Shown here in pieces: positions 1 through 10,400 of a stretch of 64,000 bases of DNA (within the stretch, counting starts at the first letter, position 1; the number at the start of each line of letters is the position of its first letter). The notes under the pieces were generated by a model. That model worked only from the letters and a program-made list of their open reading frames with translations. It was not told the origin of the DNA and made no database searches. A program made the translations under genes and the position numbers. Source of the DNA: Gordonia sp. ABSL11-1 (GTDB lineage Bacteria; Actinomycetota; Actinomycetes; Mycobacteriales; Mycobacteriaceae). Where the stretch lies: contig NZ_JASXSI010000005.1 in NCBI RefSeq assembly GCF_030315685.1, forward strand, positions 186,001 through 250,000, in the 5' to 3' direction.

Positions 1-93
1 GTGTACAACCAGGACGACACCTACCTGCCCGATCTCGTGATCTGCAGGCCGGATTATCGCGACGCGATCATCGCGGTCACCGGCGCGGGCTGA
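1..93 (+). CDS. C-terminal end of an unidentified protein (cut by window edge)
   Basis: An open frame runs from the first base to a TGA at 91-93 and gives about 30 residues ending in the hydrophobic stretch DAIIAVTGAG. Codon use is GC-rich at third positions like its neighbours, which supports real coding. The first codon is GTG, but it is probably internal because the window cuts the gene. No domain can be assigned from so short a tail. It converges on the minus-strand msrC gene. Confidence 0.5.
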   Translation: MYNQDDTYLPDLVICRPDYRDAIIAVTGAG

Positions 94-201
94 TCGGGTC
101 GAGGGCGGGACCCTTCGTGACAGCCCTCCGCTGGCGCTCCGGGCTTCCTCAGGGATCGGGTGTGGGGTGCCGGCGCGTCTGGCTTCCTGGGGGGCGGCCG
201 G

Positions 202-687
202 TCAGCTGATCGACTCGACGAGAATCTGCCCGATCGATTCGAGGCCGTGCTGGTCGATCTCGGAGAACCGGTCGGTGACCGGGCTGTCGAGATCGAAGAC
301 GCCGATCAACTCGTCGCCACGCACCAGCGGCACGACCACCTCGGAACGGCTCGCCGCGTCACACGCGATGTGATCGGGCACCGCGTGCACATCAGCGACC
401 CGCTGCGTGGCGCGGGTGCGGGCAGCGGCCCCGCAGACGCCCCGGTCCAGTGGGATGCGGACACACGCCGGCTGACCCTGGAACGGCCCGACGACCAGCT
501 CGGTGCCGTCGAAGAAGTAGAAACCCACCCAGTTGACTTGCAGCAGAGCGTGGTACACGAGGGCCGACAGATTGGCGGCGTTGGCCACGAGATCGCTCTC
601 GCCGGCCACCAGGGCCCGGGCGGCGTCGGCGAGGTCGGCGTACTGCTCGGCCGGGTCCGCGGAGATGGTGGGGACGTCACTGCTCAT
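202..687 (-). CDS. msrC: Free methionine-(R)-sulfoxide reductase (GAF domain)
   Basis: A 161-residue single GAF-domain protein of the fRMsr (YebR) family, which reduces free methionine-R-sulfoxide in the cytoplasm. The three conserved cysteines are at 75, 85 and 109, in the contexts ACVRI, GVCGAA and HIACD. Their 10- and 24-residue spacing is that of the characterised enzymes. The conserved SEVVVPL stretch follows and is part of the family core. The ATG at 685-687 (MSSDVPT) is preferred over longer frame extensions because it gives the usual family length. The gene is last in a minus-strand group after eccA and a lipoprotein gene, 53 bp downstream of the latter. Function is well supported by family; the link to its neighbours is not known. 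Confidence 0.9.
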   Translation of the reverse strand: MSSDVPTISADPAEQYADLADAARALVAGESDLVANAANLSALVYHALLQVNWVGFYFFDGTELVVGPFQGQPACVRIPLDRGVCGAAARTRATQRVADVHAVPDHIACDAASRSEVVVPLVRGDELIGVFDLDSPVTDRFSEIDQHGLESIGQILVESIS

Positions 688-740
688 GAGCCCAGGGTAA
701 ACATCACGAGCACGCCGGGAATCACTTGTGCGCGCCCTGA

Positions 741-1157
741 TCAGTTCGGGCCACCCCGGCGGAGCATGTCCGCGACGGTGGTCTCCGGTTGCCCGGTGCA
801 CAGGACCGAGAAGATCCGGGCGACAGGAACGAAGTTGCGCGTCGCACCCAGGGCCTTGATCACGGCGACCTGCGTCGACAGGTCGAGGTCGATGTACTCG
901 CGGCAGGTCATCGTCGCCCAGTTGGCCGGCGCGGGTACCTCGCGCACCGTGTCGTCCGGCGGCGGTGCGAACGACGGTGGCTTCGTGGGATAGCTCGGGG
1001 TGGGATAGCTCGGGCCGGAATAGCCCGGGACGGACGAGTAGGTGGTCGTGGAGGTCGACGGTGCGGCCGGGTCGGCGACCGGCGTGCCGTCGACGGTGCA
1101 TCCCGCGATCACGAGAGCTGAGGCGGCAGCGGCCATGAGCGCCGCACCGCGCCTCAT
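741..1157 (-). CDS. Small exported lipoprotein, function unknown
   Basis: A 138-residue protein with a short positively charged start (MRRG), a hydrophobic segment and the lipobox LVIAGC, so Cys20 is the probable lipidated residue. A Ser/Thr/Pro/Tyr-rich linker (about residues 30-70) leads to a small C-terminal domain with two cysteines (MTCREY and SVLCTG) that could pair. The start ATG overlaps the eccA stop as ATGA (1154-1157), so the two genes are probably translationally coupled. The C-terminal domain loosely resembles small HdeA-like or LppZ-type mycobacterial envelope proteins, but I cannot assign a family. It is likely anchored on the outer face of the plasma membrane. Confidence 0.8.
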   Translation of the reverse strand: MRRGAALMAAAASALVIAGCTVDGTPVADPAAPSTSTTTYSSVPGYSGPSYPTPSYPTKPPSFAPPPDDTVREVPAPANWATMTCREYIDLDLSTQVAVIKALGATRNFVPVARIFSVLCTGQPETTVADMLRRGGPN

Positions 1158-2932
1158 CGCCGCAATCCCGACAGCACGCTGCGTATCGCGCTGCGCATGT
1201 CGTCCACCTCGATACGCATCAGGTCGTCCTGGGTGAGCGACTCGAGGTCGCCCATCGTGGAGAGCCGGTACTCGCGCTCCTCCTCCGCGGCCTCGACGAC
1301 GTTGCGGATGAAGCGACCGTTACCCGCGATGTCGGTGGCGCGTCGTGGTCCCGAGACATCTTCGCGCACATCGTGATACAGCGGGACGCAGGCCTGCTCG
1401 AGCTCCGCCAGCGCGTCAGGGGTGAGGAGCGAGTCGCGACGATTCGCGATGAAGTCGCCGATCCGCGAGAGCTCGTCGGGGGTGTACGACTCGAACCGCA
1501 CCCGGCGAGCGAACCTCGACGACAGTCCGTCGTTCGAGCGCAGGAACCGGTCGATCTCCCCGTCGTACCCGGCGATGATCACGACGAGCCGGTCCCGGTC
1601 GTCCTCCATCCGCGCCAGCAGCGTGTCGACGGCCTCCTTGCCGAAGGCGTCCCCGCCGGTGAGCCCCTGCTGGATCAGTGTGTAGGCCTCGTCGATGAAC
1701 AGCACCCCGTCCATCGCCGAGTCGATCACCGCCGACGTCTTCGGGGCCGTCGAACCGAGATGCTCGCCGACCATGTCGCGACGCGTCGCCTCGACGACCT
1801 TGTCGGTCTTGATGAATCCGAGTCCGCAGTAGATCTTGGCGACGATGCGCGCGACCGTCGTCTTGCCGGTGCCGGGTGGTCCGGTGAACGCGAGGTGCAG
1901 GCTGCGGGCCGATGTGGTGAGTCCGCGGTCGGCGCGCACCTTGGCGAGGGTCGCCGCCGACTGTAGTTTGGCGACCTGCTCCTTGACGGAGTCGAGGCCG
2001 ATCTGGTCGGCCAGCTCGCGTTGGGCCGCGGTGACCATCTCGGTCATCTCGGGCCGGCCGGCGTTGTCGGCGACGAGGGTCTCAGCGGGTTCGGCCGCCG
2101 ACGTCGGGTCCCACGGGTCACGACGCTCGGCGATCTGGTCGGGGGTGGTGATGACGAGTCGGAAGCTGGGGGACTTCAGCGCCTGCCCCGCCGCCGAGAG
2201 GGGGTTGCGTGCGTAGGCCTGCTCGAACATCAACCGCGCCTTGTCCTCCTGACCTTGCTCGCGCATGGCCATGCCCATGACGAACATCGACTCACCGACG
2301 AGGGTGGGCAACGGTCCGTCGATCGCGGTCTGCAGGCGTCGCGTCGCCTCGCCGAACATGCCGAGCTGGGCGCACGCCGATCCGGCCATGAAGTCCGCGG
2401 CCACACCGAGGAACTCGTCGTCCCAACGATCAGAACGGTGCAACGCGGTCAGGACGTCCGGCCACCGGTGCGCCCGTGTGTACAGATACCCCTGCACGTA
2501 CTCCACGATCGGAATGCGATGGGCGGCAGGGATCTCGTCGAGTACCTCCTGGGCGCCGGGGAAGTCGTCGCCGCGCGCGAGCGACGATGCGTAGGCCGCG
2601 GTCGCGGTGGTGGTGTCCGACAGCGGGTAGGTGATGAACGTATCCACCGTCCACCGGCCGGCGAGGGTGCGCTGCGGCAGTCCGAGCCGGCGCTGCTCAT
2701 GACCGATGCCCGATCGGGTCCGGTAGAGCGCCAGCAACACCTCGTCGGTGTTCTCCCCGCACGCCAGACGCCCCAGCCACGCGTCGGCCATCGCGGGGTC
2801 CCACTCGCTGGCGCGGGTGAATGCCTTGGCCGCCTGTTGCGGGTTGTTGACCGGCTCCTGCCCCTCGACGGCGATGCCCAGCGACAGCACACCCAGTTCG
2901 AACAGTTGCCGGGCCTTGCGGACGTCGGCCAT
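1154..2932 (-). CDS. eccA: EccA-type AAA ATPase (type VII secretion family)
   Basis: A 592-residue protein with an N-terminal helical TPR-like half (residues 1-270) and a C-terminal CbxX/CfqX-type AAA domain. Walker A is GPPGTGKTT at about 351-359, Walker B is LFIDEA at about 411-416, and arginine-finger candidates follow in [16 protein letters not shown]. This is the EccA architecture, cytosolic ATPases that assist ESX substrates. I chose the ATG giving MADVRKARQ, since the 12 upstream codons look like untranslated leader. No other ESX gene (EsxA/B, EccB-E, PE/PPE) lies in the window, so this is an isolated copy. It is divergent from purL and coupled to the downstream lipoprotein gene. A role in ESX secretion is inferred from family only. 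Confidence 0.85.
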   Translation of the reverse strand: MADVRKARQLFELGVLSLGIAVEGQEPVNNPQQAAKAFTRASEWDPAMADAWLGRLACGENTDEVLLALYRTRSGIGHEQRRLGLPQRTLAGRWTVDTFITYPLSDTTTATAAYASSLARGDDFPGAQEVLDEIPAAHRIPIVEYVQGYLYTRAHRWPDVLTALHRSDRWDDEFLGVAADFMAGSACAQLGMFGEATRRLQTAIDGPLPTLVGESMFVMGMAMREQGQEDKARLMFEQAYARNPLSAAGQALKSPSFRLVITTPDQIAERRDPWDPTSAAEPAETLVADNAGRPEMTEMVTAAQRELADQIGLDSVKEQVAKLQSAATLAKVRADRGLTTSARSLHLAFTGPPGTGKTTVARIVAKIYCGLGFIKTDKVVEATRRDMVGEHLGSTAPKTSAVIDSAMDGVLFIDEAYTLIQQGLTGGDAFGKEAVDTLLARMEDDRDRLVVIIAGYDGEIDRFLRSNDGLSSRFARRVRFESYTPDELSRIGDFIANRRDSLLTPDALAELEQACVPLYHDVREDVSGPRRATDIAGNGRFIRNVVEAAEEEREYRLSTMGDLESLTQDDLMRIEVDDMRSAIRSVLSGLRR

Positions 2933-3055
2933 CACGGTCCCCCCAGACGCATTTTTCGTGCAGGTCACGTCCCCACCGACGACCTGTCCGTGTCAGGACC
3001 ACAGCCTAGCCTCGAGCCCGATCACTCCACCACACGGCCATGTGGGTGCCTCACC

Positions 3056-3061
3056 TACACT
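3056..3061 (+). promoter_or_regulatory. -10 element of leaderless purL promoter
   Basis: The hexamer TACACT ends eight bases before the purL GTG at 3069. This TANNNT placement puts the transcript start on or next to the start codon, as in leaderless actinobacterial genes, and it fixes the purL start. Confidence 0.65.
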
Positions 3062-3068
3062 TGTCAGA

Positions 3069-5357
3069 GTGAGTGCGCAGGTGGATACCGTTTCAGCCGC
3101 AGCCGGCAGCCCCGATCAACCCCAGCCGTTCCGGGAGCTCGGACTGAAGGACGACGAGTACGCGCGGATCCGTGAGATCCTCGGCCGTCGACCCACTGAC
3201 GCCGAACTCGCGATGTATTCGGTGATGTGGTCGGAGCATTGCAGCTACAAGTCGTCGAAGGTGCATCTTCGGTACTTCGGTGAGACCACCACCGAGGAGA
3301 TGCGAGCGAGCATGCTGGCCGGCATCGGCGAGAACGCCGGTGTGGTCGACATCGGCGATGGCTGGGCGGTCACCTTCAAGGTCGAGTCGCACAATCACCC
3401 GAGCTACGTCGAGCCGTATCAAGGTGCGGCGACCGGCGTCGGCGGCATCGTCCGCGACATCATGGCCATGGGCGCCCGCCCGATCGCGGTGATGGATCAG
3501 CTGCGTTTCGGCGCCGCGGATGCTCCGGACACGCGCCGCGTCGTCGACGGCGTCGTCCGCGGTGTCGGCGGCTACGGCAACTCCCTCGGCCTGCCCAACG
3601 TCGGCGGTGAGACCGTCTTCGACCCCAGCTACGCAGGTAACCCGCTGGTGAACGCGCTGTGCGCAGGCGTGCTCCGCACCGAGGATCTGCACCTGGCGTT
3701 CGCGTCGGGCGCGGGCAACAAGATCATCCTGTTCGGTGCGCGCACCGGGCTCGACGGCATCGGCGGCGTGTCGGTGCTGGCGTCGGAGACCTTCGATGAT
3801 TCCGGCGACAACGCCGGTCCGAATCGCAAGAAGTTGCCGAGTGTGCAGGTCGGCGACCCGTTCACCGAGAAGGTGCTCATCGAGTGCTGCCTCGAGCTCT
3901 ATCACGCCGGGCTGGTCGTCGGTATCCAGGATCTCGGCGGTGCTGGTCTGTCGTGCGCGACGTCGGAGCTGGCCGCCGCGGGAGACGGCGGCATGCACAT
4001 CGACCTCGAGAAGGTGCCGATGCGCGCCGAGGGCATGACCCCGGCCGAGGTGCTCTCGAGCGAATCGCAGGAGCGCATGTGTGCGGTGGTGACGCCGGAG
4101 AACGTCGACGCCTTTCTCGCCGTCTGCCGGAAGTGGGATGTGCTCGCGACCGTGATCGGTGAGGTCACCGACGGCGATCACCTCGTGATCACGTGGGACG
4201 GTGAGACCGTCGTCGACGTGCCGCCGCGCACGGTCGCCCACGACGGTCCCGTCTACGAGCGTCCGGTGGCCCGTCCCGAGTGGCAGGACGGGGTCATCGA
4301 GTCGACGTCGGCGCCGCTGATGCGTCCCGACACCCCGCACGCGCTGCGCGACACCGCCCTGCAGATGGTGGCCTCGCCCGCCCTGTGCAGCCGCAAGTTC
4401 ATCACCGAGCAATACGACCGCTACGTCCGCGGCAACACGGTGCTCGCCGAGAACGCCGACTCCGGCATGGTCCGGATCGACGAGGCGTCGGGACGCGGCA
4501 TCGCACTGGCCACCGACGCGTCCGGTCGGTACACCTTCCTCGACCCGTACCGCGGTGCGCAGCTCGCGCTCGCGGAGGCCTACCGCAATGTCGCGGTCTC
4601 GGGCGCCGCGCCCAAGGCGGTCACCAACTGCCTCAACTTCGGTTCGCCGGAGGATCCGGCCGTGATGTGGCAGTTCCAGCAGGCGGTACGCGGTCTCGCC
4701 GACGGCTGCGCGCAGCTGGGCATCCCGGTCACCGGTGGCAACGTCAGTTTCTACAACCAGACGGGTTCGACGGCCATCCTGCCGACCCCGGTCGTCGGAG
4801 TGCTCGGCGTGATCGACGACGTGCACCGTCGCGTACCGACCGGCTTCGGCACGGAACCGGGGGAGACCCTGATCCTGCTCGGCGAGACGCGCGACGAGTT
4901 CGACGGGTCCATCTGGGCGCAGGTCGCACACGACCACCTCGGTGGTGTCCCGCCGCAGGTCGACCTCGAGCGGGAGCGGTTGCTCGCCGACATCATGGTG
5001 GCGGCCTCGCGCGACGGACTCGTCTCGGCCGCACACGATCTGTCCGAGGGCGGGTTGTTCCAGGCCGTCGTCGAGTCGGCACTCGCCGGCGAGACCGGTT
5101 GCCGCATCCTGCTTCCCGAGGACGCCGACCCGTTCGTGTGGCTGTTCTCGGAGTCGTCGGGCCGGGCCGTCGTCGCCGTACCGCGCACCGAGGAGTCGCG
5201 GTTCACCTCGATGCTCGATGCCCGCGGCATGCCGTGGGTGCGCATCGGTGTGGTCGACCAGGGCAGCGACTCGGTGTCGGTGCAGGATCAGTTCGAGATC
5301 ACCCTGGACGAGCTCCGCGACGTCCACGAGGCCACGCTGCCCGCGCTGTTCAGCTGA
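3069..5357 (+). CDS. purL: Phosphoribosylformylglycinamidine synthase, large subunit
   Basis: A 762-residue small-type PurL that works with PurS and PurQ to convert FGAR to FGAM using ATP and glutamine in purine synthesis. Visible signatures include [12 protein letters not shown] near the start, [19 protein letters not shown] and the later [11 protein letters not shown]. The length matches the small PurL class, not the 1300-residue fused form. The GTG start (MSAQVDT) is supported by a -10 hexamer placed for leaderless transcription, which excludes the long upstream extension of the frame. PurS and PurQ are not in the window. The gene is divergent from eccA and converges on the glycerophosphodiesterase gene with a 15-bp gap. 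Confidence 0.97.
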   Translation: MSAQVDTVSAAAGSPDQPQPFRELGLKDDEYARIREILGRRPTDAELAMYSVMWSEHCSYKSSKVHLRYFGETTTEEMRASMLAGIGENAGVVDIGDGWAVTFKVESHNHPSYVEPYQGAATGVGGIVRDIMAMGARPIAVMDQLRFGAADAPDTRRVVDGVVRGVGGYGNSLGLPNVGGETVFDPSYAGNPLVNALCAGVLRTEDLHLAFASGAGNKIILFGARTGLDGIGGVSVLASETFDDSGDNAGPNRKKLPSVQVGDPFTEKVLIECCLELYHAGLVVGIQDLGGAGLSCATSELAAAGDGGMHIDLEKVPMRAEGMTPAEVLSSESQERMCAVVTPENVDAFLAVCRKWDVLATVIGEVTDGDHLVITWDGETVVDVPPRTVAHDGPVYERPVARPEWQDGVIESTSAPLMRPDTPHALRDTALQMVASPALCSRKFITEQYDRYVRGNTVLAENADSGMVRIDEASGRGIALATDASGRYTFLDPYRGAQLALAEAYRNVAVSGAAPKAVTNCLNFGSPEDPAVMWQFQQAVRGLADGCAQLGIPVTGGNVSFYNQTGSTAILPTPVVGVLGVIDDVHRRVPTGFGTEPGETLILLGETRDEFDGSIWAQVAHDHLGGVPPQVDLERERLLADIMVAASRDGLVSAAHDLSEGGLFQAVVESALAGETGCRILLPEDADPFVWLFSESSGRAVVAVPRTEESRFTSMLDARGMPWVRIGVVDQGSDSVSVQDQFEITLDELRDVHEATLPALFS

Positions 5358-5372
5358 GCCGGTTCGCGACGA

Positions 5373-6227
5373 TCAGTCGATCGGCGACCCGATCGCGGCG
5401 AGCAGACCTTCGGCGTCGTCGGTGGTGATCTGGTCGACCCGCAGTTCGACGAGCCGCAGCACGTCGCGGACCGACGCGTCGTCGGCGGCGTACACGGTAT
5501 AGGCGTCGACGGTGCGTCCGCGATCGTGGAACGCCGCGATGAGGTCGTGTCCGCGCCGATCGGCGTCCAGGACGAGACGCCGTTCCAGGTAGACCATCTC
5601 CGCGCGGGGTGAGGCCGCCACCGCCGCGTCGGCGAACTCGTCGAAGCGCCCGGAGCGCAGCACGCGGTCGACGGCACCGCCGTGGCACGGGTCGAAGCCG
5701 ATGCGGATGTCGCGGACGGGGTCGGTGAGCAGCGCCACCGCCGCTGCGTCCCCGCAGGACAGGATCGCGCTGCGGGCGAAGGGAGCGACGGCGTCGGCGA
5801 ACGTCGTCACCGCGCGCTCGTCGAGGTCTGCCGCGGTTTCCTTGAAGTCCAACTGCAGCAGCGCGTCCGGATGCACGTCGACGTCGGACAGGATCTCGGC
5901 GAGATCCTCGACCAGCAGCACCGGGTCGTCGAGGGGCGTGCCGTCGTCGGCGCGGAGCAAGAGCGATCGCACCTGGTCGGCCGACAGCTGCGAGATGTGA
6001 CCGCGGCCGGTCGTGCCGTGCGCGACGTCGCGGTCGTGCAGGACCGCGAATCCGCGGTCGGCATGGATCACGAGGTCGATCTCCACCGCGGCGCCGGCCC
6101 GCATCCCCTCGACGATGCGGCGCGCCGTGAACGCCGGGTCACCGGCCCGGCGTCGTGCACGATGCCACTTGAGGGCGGTCGAGTGGCCGCCGCGGACGAT
6201 CGCCACCGGAGCAGAGGAGTCGGTCAC
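5373..6227 (-). CDS. Glycerophosphodiester phosphodiesterase family protein
   Basis: A 284-residue cytoplasmic protein of the GDPD TIM-barrel family, which hydrolyses glycerophosphodiesters to glycerol-3-phosphate and an alcohol. The metal and active-site region is seen as VEIDLVIHADRGFAVLHDRDV near residue 50, with the family E-x-D and H-D pairs. The usual N-terminal HRG is altered to RGGHS, so the first catalytic histidine is in a slightly divergent context. I start at GTG 6225-6227 (MTDSSAP), as no better start exists before the divergent promoter region. No signal peptide is seen. Substrate cannot be deduced. Confidence 0.8.
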   Translation of the reverse strand: MTDSSAPVAIVRGGHSTALKWHRARRRAGDPAFTARRIVEGMRAGAAVEIDLVIHADRGFAVLHDRDVAHGTTGRGHISQLSADQVRSLLLRADDGTPLDDPVLLVEDLAEILSDVDVHPDALLQLDFKETAADLDERAVTTFADAVAPFARSAILSCGDAAAVALLTDPVRDIRIGFDPCHGGAVDRVLRSGRFDEFADAAVAASPRAEMVYLERRLVLDADRRGHDLIAAFHDRGRTVDAYTVYAADDASVRDVLRLVELRVDQITTDDAEGLLAAIGSPID

Positions 6228-6311
6228 GGTCCTCGACGCTACGCGAGCTCGGCACACTGCAGGTGTCCTGGAACCAATCCCATCGCCCGCGCGAAAACGC
6301 CTCCCCGGAAT

Positions 6312-6325
6312 TGGAACATGTTCTA
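6312..6325 (+). promoter_or_regulatory. KstR-type operator
   Basis: The sequence TGGAACATGTTCTA matches the KstR motif TNNAACNNGTTNNA at all fixed positions and contains a perfect 10-bp palindrome GAACATGTTC (6314-6323). It ends 10 bp before the ATG at 6336. KstR is the TetR-family repressor of cholesterol-ring and fatty-acid catabolic genes in mycobacteria and relatives. A second match is at 63607-63620. Confidence 0.75.
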
Positions 6326-6335
6326 CTTTGGGCGC

Positions 6336-7415
6336 ATGACTCTTCGTGTTGTCGAGTGGTCGACAGGAACCGTGGGACGCCATGCCATCGCCGGGATCGA
6401 CGCCCATCCCGATCTGGAACTCGTCGGCGTGTGGGTGTCGGACCCGGCGAAGGTGGGCCGGGACGCCGGGGATCTGTCCGGCCTGGGACGCGACCTGGGG
6501 GTGTCCGCCACGAACGATCGCGACGAGCTCCTCGCGCTGCGGCCGGACTGCATCGTGCACACCGCGATGACCGACGACCGCATCTTCGAGGCCATCGACG
6601 ACCTGATCTCCTTCGTCGAGGCGGGGATCAACGTGGTGTCCAGCGGACCCGTCGTGCTGCAGTTCCCCGAGGGCATCCTCAACCAGGACCTGCTCGACCG
6701 GGTGGCCGCCGCCGGGCGTACGGGCAATGCGAGCCTGCACGTCAACGGCATCGATCCGGGCTTCGCCAACGACGTCCTGCCGCTGGCGATGACCAGCCTC
6801 TCGCAGCGCATCGACGAGATCCGATGCCTCGAGATCGCCGACTACTCCACCTATTACCAACCCGTCGTCATGAAGGACATCTTCGGCTTCGGGCAGCCGA
6901 TGGATGCCACGCCGCTGCTCCTGTTGCCCGGGGTGCTGTCGATGGGCTGGGGCAGCGTCGTCCGTCAACTCGCGGCGGGACTCGGCCTGACGCTCGACGA
7001 ACCGCTGATCGAACGGACCGAGTGCGTGGCCGCCGACCGCGACTGCCCGACCGTGTCGGTGGACATCGCCGAGGGAACCATGGCAGCACTGCATTTCGAG
7101 GTCGTCGGCCAGGTCGACGGTGTCGATCGCATCGTATTGGAGCACTACACACGCACGCATCCCGATCAGTGTCCGGAGTGGCCGACGCCGGCCGAGGGGG
7201 ACGGCTGCTACCGCATCCTCATCTCGGGTGAGCCCGAGATGAAGGTGGAGTTCTCCCACCACGGCGAGAACGGCGACCACAACGTGTCGGGCATGATCGT
7301 GACCGCGATGCGACTGGTGAATTCGGTTGCCGCCGTGGTGGATGCCAAACCCGGATTGGTGACCGCGCTGGACCTGCCGATGGTGGCGGGGCGAGGGTTG
7401 GTCGCCCGCGGGTGA
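6336..7415 (+). CDS. NAD(P)-dependent oxidoreductase, dihydrodipicolinate-reductase-like
   Basis: A 359-residue protein with an N-terminal Rossmann fold. The segment VVEWSTGTVGRHAI at residues 5-18 is typical of the amine-dehydrogenase/DapB-like group common in mycobacteria, and a substrate domain follows. The family includes 2,4-diaminopentanoate dehydrogenase, but most actinobacterial members have no known substrate. A perfect KstR-type box sits directly upstream, which suggests induction with sterol or lipid catabolism. ATG 6336 is the only start downstream of the operator. Cytoplasmic. A role in steroid-side-chain or lipid metabolism is inferred from the box alone. Confidence 0.8.
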   Translation: MTLRVVEWSTGTVGRHAIAGIDAHPDLELVGVWVSDPAKVGRDAGDLSGLGRDLGVSATNDRDELLALRPDCIVHTAMTDDRIFEAIDDLISFVEAGINVVSSGPVVLQFPEGILNQDLLDRVAAAGRTGNASLHVNGIDPGFANDVLPLAMTSLSQRIDEIRCLEIADYSTYYQPVVMKDIFGFGQPMDATPLLLLPGVLSMGWGSVVRQLAAGLGLTLDEPLIERTECVAADRDCPTVSVDIAEGTMAALHFEVVGQVDGVDRIVLEHYTRTHPDQCPEWPTPAEGDGCYRILISGEPEMKVEFSHHGENGDHNVSGMIVTAMRLVNSVAAVVDAKPGLVTALDLPMVAGRGLVARG

Positions 7416-7423
7416 GACTGTTG

Positions 7424-7470
7424 CAGACGTAGCCGACATCGTCGCCCGCAGACGGTTTCCGCTACGTCTG
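7424..7470. terminator. Inverted repeat between convergent genes
   Basis: CAGACGTAGC (7424-7433) pairs exactly with GCTACGTCTG (7461-7470) across a 27-base loop. It lies between the convergent oxidoreductase and mmpL genes and overlaps the mmpL stop codon. There is no clear T-run, so its terminator role is tentative. Confidence 0.4.
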
Positions 7471-10400
7471 GCGAGGGGCCGTCGTCGACGGCCACCAGAT
7501 CCGGTCTCCGACGACGGCCATCGCGGCCGGCACCAGGATGGTTCGGACGATCGCGATGTCGAGCAGCAGTCCGACGGCGATGGTGAAGCCGATCTGCACG
7601 AGGTTGAGCACGGTGCCGCTCATGAGTGCGAACATGGTGAGCGCGAACACGATTCCGGCGGTGGTGATGACACCACCGGTGCTGCCGAAGCCGCGGATGA
7701 TCCCGCGGACCATGCCGCCACGCGCAGACTCCTCGCGGATGCGTGAGGCGAACAGCATCGAATAGTCGGCGCCGACCGCGATCACCGCCATGAACGACAC
7801 CGGGATCACCGACCAGTCCAGGTCGACACCGATGATGTGCTGCCACACCAGGACGCTCACGCCGACGGCGGAGGCGAACGACAGGATCACCGTGGCCACC
7901 AGCAGAACCGGCGCGAGCACACTGCGGAGCAACACCATCAGGATGAGCAGCACGGCCACGACGGCGACGGTCGCGAACAGGAGGAAGTCACGACGGACCT
8001 GATCCTGCATGTCGGCGGACAGCGACGCCAGACCGGCGGTGGAGACCTCCGCGTCGTCGAGCACCGTCCCGGCCAGGGCGCGCGCTGCGACGTCCGGCAG
8101 TTCGCGGCTGGCCCGGAGAGCCTCCTGCCCATAGGGGTTGATCTTCCAGGTGACGAGCATGCGCGCGGTTCGGCCGTCCGGGGAGATCAGCAGCTTGCTG
8201 CCCTCGACGAACCGGGGATCGGTCAGCGCCTCGGGCGGGAGATAGAAGCCCGCACCGGGCCCGGACCGTGTGGCGTGCCCCATCGTCGACAGGTACTCCG
8301 ATGCGCGCCGCAATCCGTCGTTCAGCTGCCCGGTCAGGGCCACGGTCTTGTCGGTACCCGCCTTCACCTGCCGCAGTCCGTCGGCCAGACGTCCCATACC
8401 GCCGGCGAGTTCGGTCACACCATCGGACAGACGGGTCAGGTCGGCACGGATGTCCGCGCTCGAGCGGCCGCCGAGCTGGCGGGTCAGGGAGTCGACCGTG
8501 TGCAGTGCCGCCCGCAGCTCGGGCAGCAGCGCCCGGAGCCGTTCGACGATGGCCGGCGCGGCATCTGCTGCGACGTCGAGTTCGGTGAGCGCAGCCGAGG
8601 CGCGACCACCGAGGGCGCGGTCGAGAGCGGCGAACGCTGCCCGCGCCGCCATGCACCGGGCATCGGAATGGCATGCCGCCGTGGGTCGTCCGCCCTGGAG
8701 CGGCCCGAACGTCGTCTGTACCTGGCGCAGCGCCGAGGTGGCCACGCGATCGCGTCCGTCGAGGGCCGCGACGATCGTCGTGAGCGAGGCCATCGTCGCC
8801 CGGAGGGTCGGCAGGACCTGACTCAGCGACTGCCCGTCGGTGGACAGGGCGACGATCCGTTCGGCGCGGTCGAGTCCGTCGAGGACCGTGGACGCCATCG
8901 AGGTGACCTCGCGGGTGCCGTCGACGAGCTCGGGCATCCGTGTGACCGCGGACTCGGCGCCGGCCGCGAGCTCCCCGACCCCGGCGGCGAGCCGCTTGAG
9001 TTCGGGTGTCGCGGTGACCATCTGACGATGCGCATCGCCGAGCTGGGCGCCGACGACACCGCTCTGGTATCCGGTGGCGGCCTCGGGAAGCGGCTTGCCG
9101 TCGGGTCGGGTGATCGAGCGTACGACCGCGACCTCCGGCATCGCTGCCACGGACATCGCGGCAAGCTCCAGCGCGGCCAGGTCACGGGTGTTGCGGACGT
9201 CGTGATCGGCGCGCACGGTGAGGTATTCGGGCGCGATCTCGTTGTGGCCGTAGTGCTCGGCCACCGCGTCGTAACCGCGTGTCGAGTCCGTCGGCCGGAC
9301 CGGCATCGCCGACTCGTCCCAGTTCATGCGGTAGGTCGTACTGATCAGGGCCGTGCCGACGAGGAAGATCAGTGCCGCAGCGGTGTACACCCCGGCGTGT
9401 CGGATCACCCGGGCACCCCGACGGCGCCAGGCGCGCTCGGTGGAGGCGCGGGGCTCGGCCCAGCCGCGTCGCCCGGCGAGGGAGAGCAGTGCTGTGGGCA
9501 GGGTGAGAGCGATCGCCAGGGTGATCAGGACGGCCAGGGCCGTCGGCGGCCCCGCGGTGGTGAACATCCCGATCTTGGTGAAGATCATCGACCCGCAGGC
9601 CGCGGCGATGGTCAGCGCCGAGGCGATCAGGATGGGTGCGGTGCGCCCGGAGCTGCGGGCGACGGCGTCGCCGACGGACGCTCCCGCCCGGCGTCCCTCG
9701 TGGTAGTTGGCGATGGTGAAGATCGCGTAGTCGGTACCGGCGCCGAGCACCAGTGCGGTCATGATCGCGATCGTGAAGTTCGAGATGGACAGTGCGCCGG
9801 TCGAACCCAGCGCGGAGATGATCGGTCGGACCACCGCGAGGGTGATACCGATCGTCGCGAGTGGGACGAGCGCGGTCACCAGGTCGCGGTAGGCGATGAG
9901 CAACAGCAGGGTGATGAGCAGGATCGAGACGCCGGTGATGATCAGGAGCGAGACGTCGATGGCGCTGAAGAGGTCGGCGAGAGTCGCTGTCGGGCCGCTG
10001 TAGTGGACGCGGAGCGATTCGGGTTTCGCGATGGCGTCGATGTGTGCCCGGATCCCGTTGGTGGAGTGGTGTGCCCGGGTCGAGCCCACCGAGCCCTCGG
10101 AGGCGACGAGCAGGGTGACGGCCTTGCCGTCGGGACTCAGTGCGATGCTGCGCGTGACCGGGTTGCCGAAGGTGTCGAGTACGTAGGCGACGTTGTCCTT
10201 GTCGGCGACCAGGCGCGCCGACAACTCCCGGTAATAGCGTTCGTCGTCGGCGTCGATCCCGCTCTCGTCGACCAGGACTACGCTGCTGACCGCATTCGAC
10301 GCCGGCACACCGAAGTCGGCGGCCATGCGTTCGAGGCTCTGATTGGCGGGCAGGTCGCGCGGCAGGAAATCGGCAGAACGGCTCGCCACCGTCTGTTCCA

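Noticed and set aside
3093..5327. 744-codon open frame antisense to purL
   Set aside because: Low-complexity, Arg/Asp/His-rich translation without domains; a shadow of high-GC coding on the other strand.
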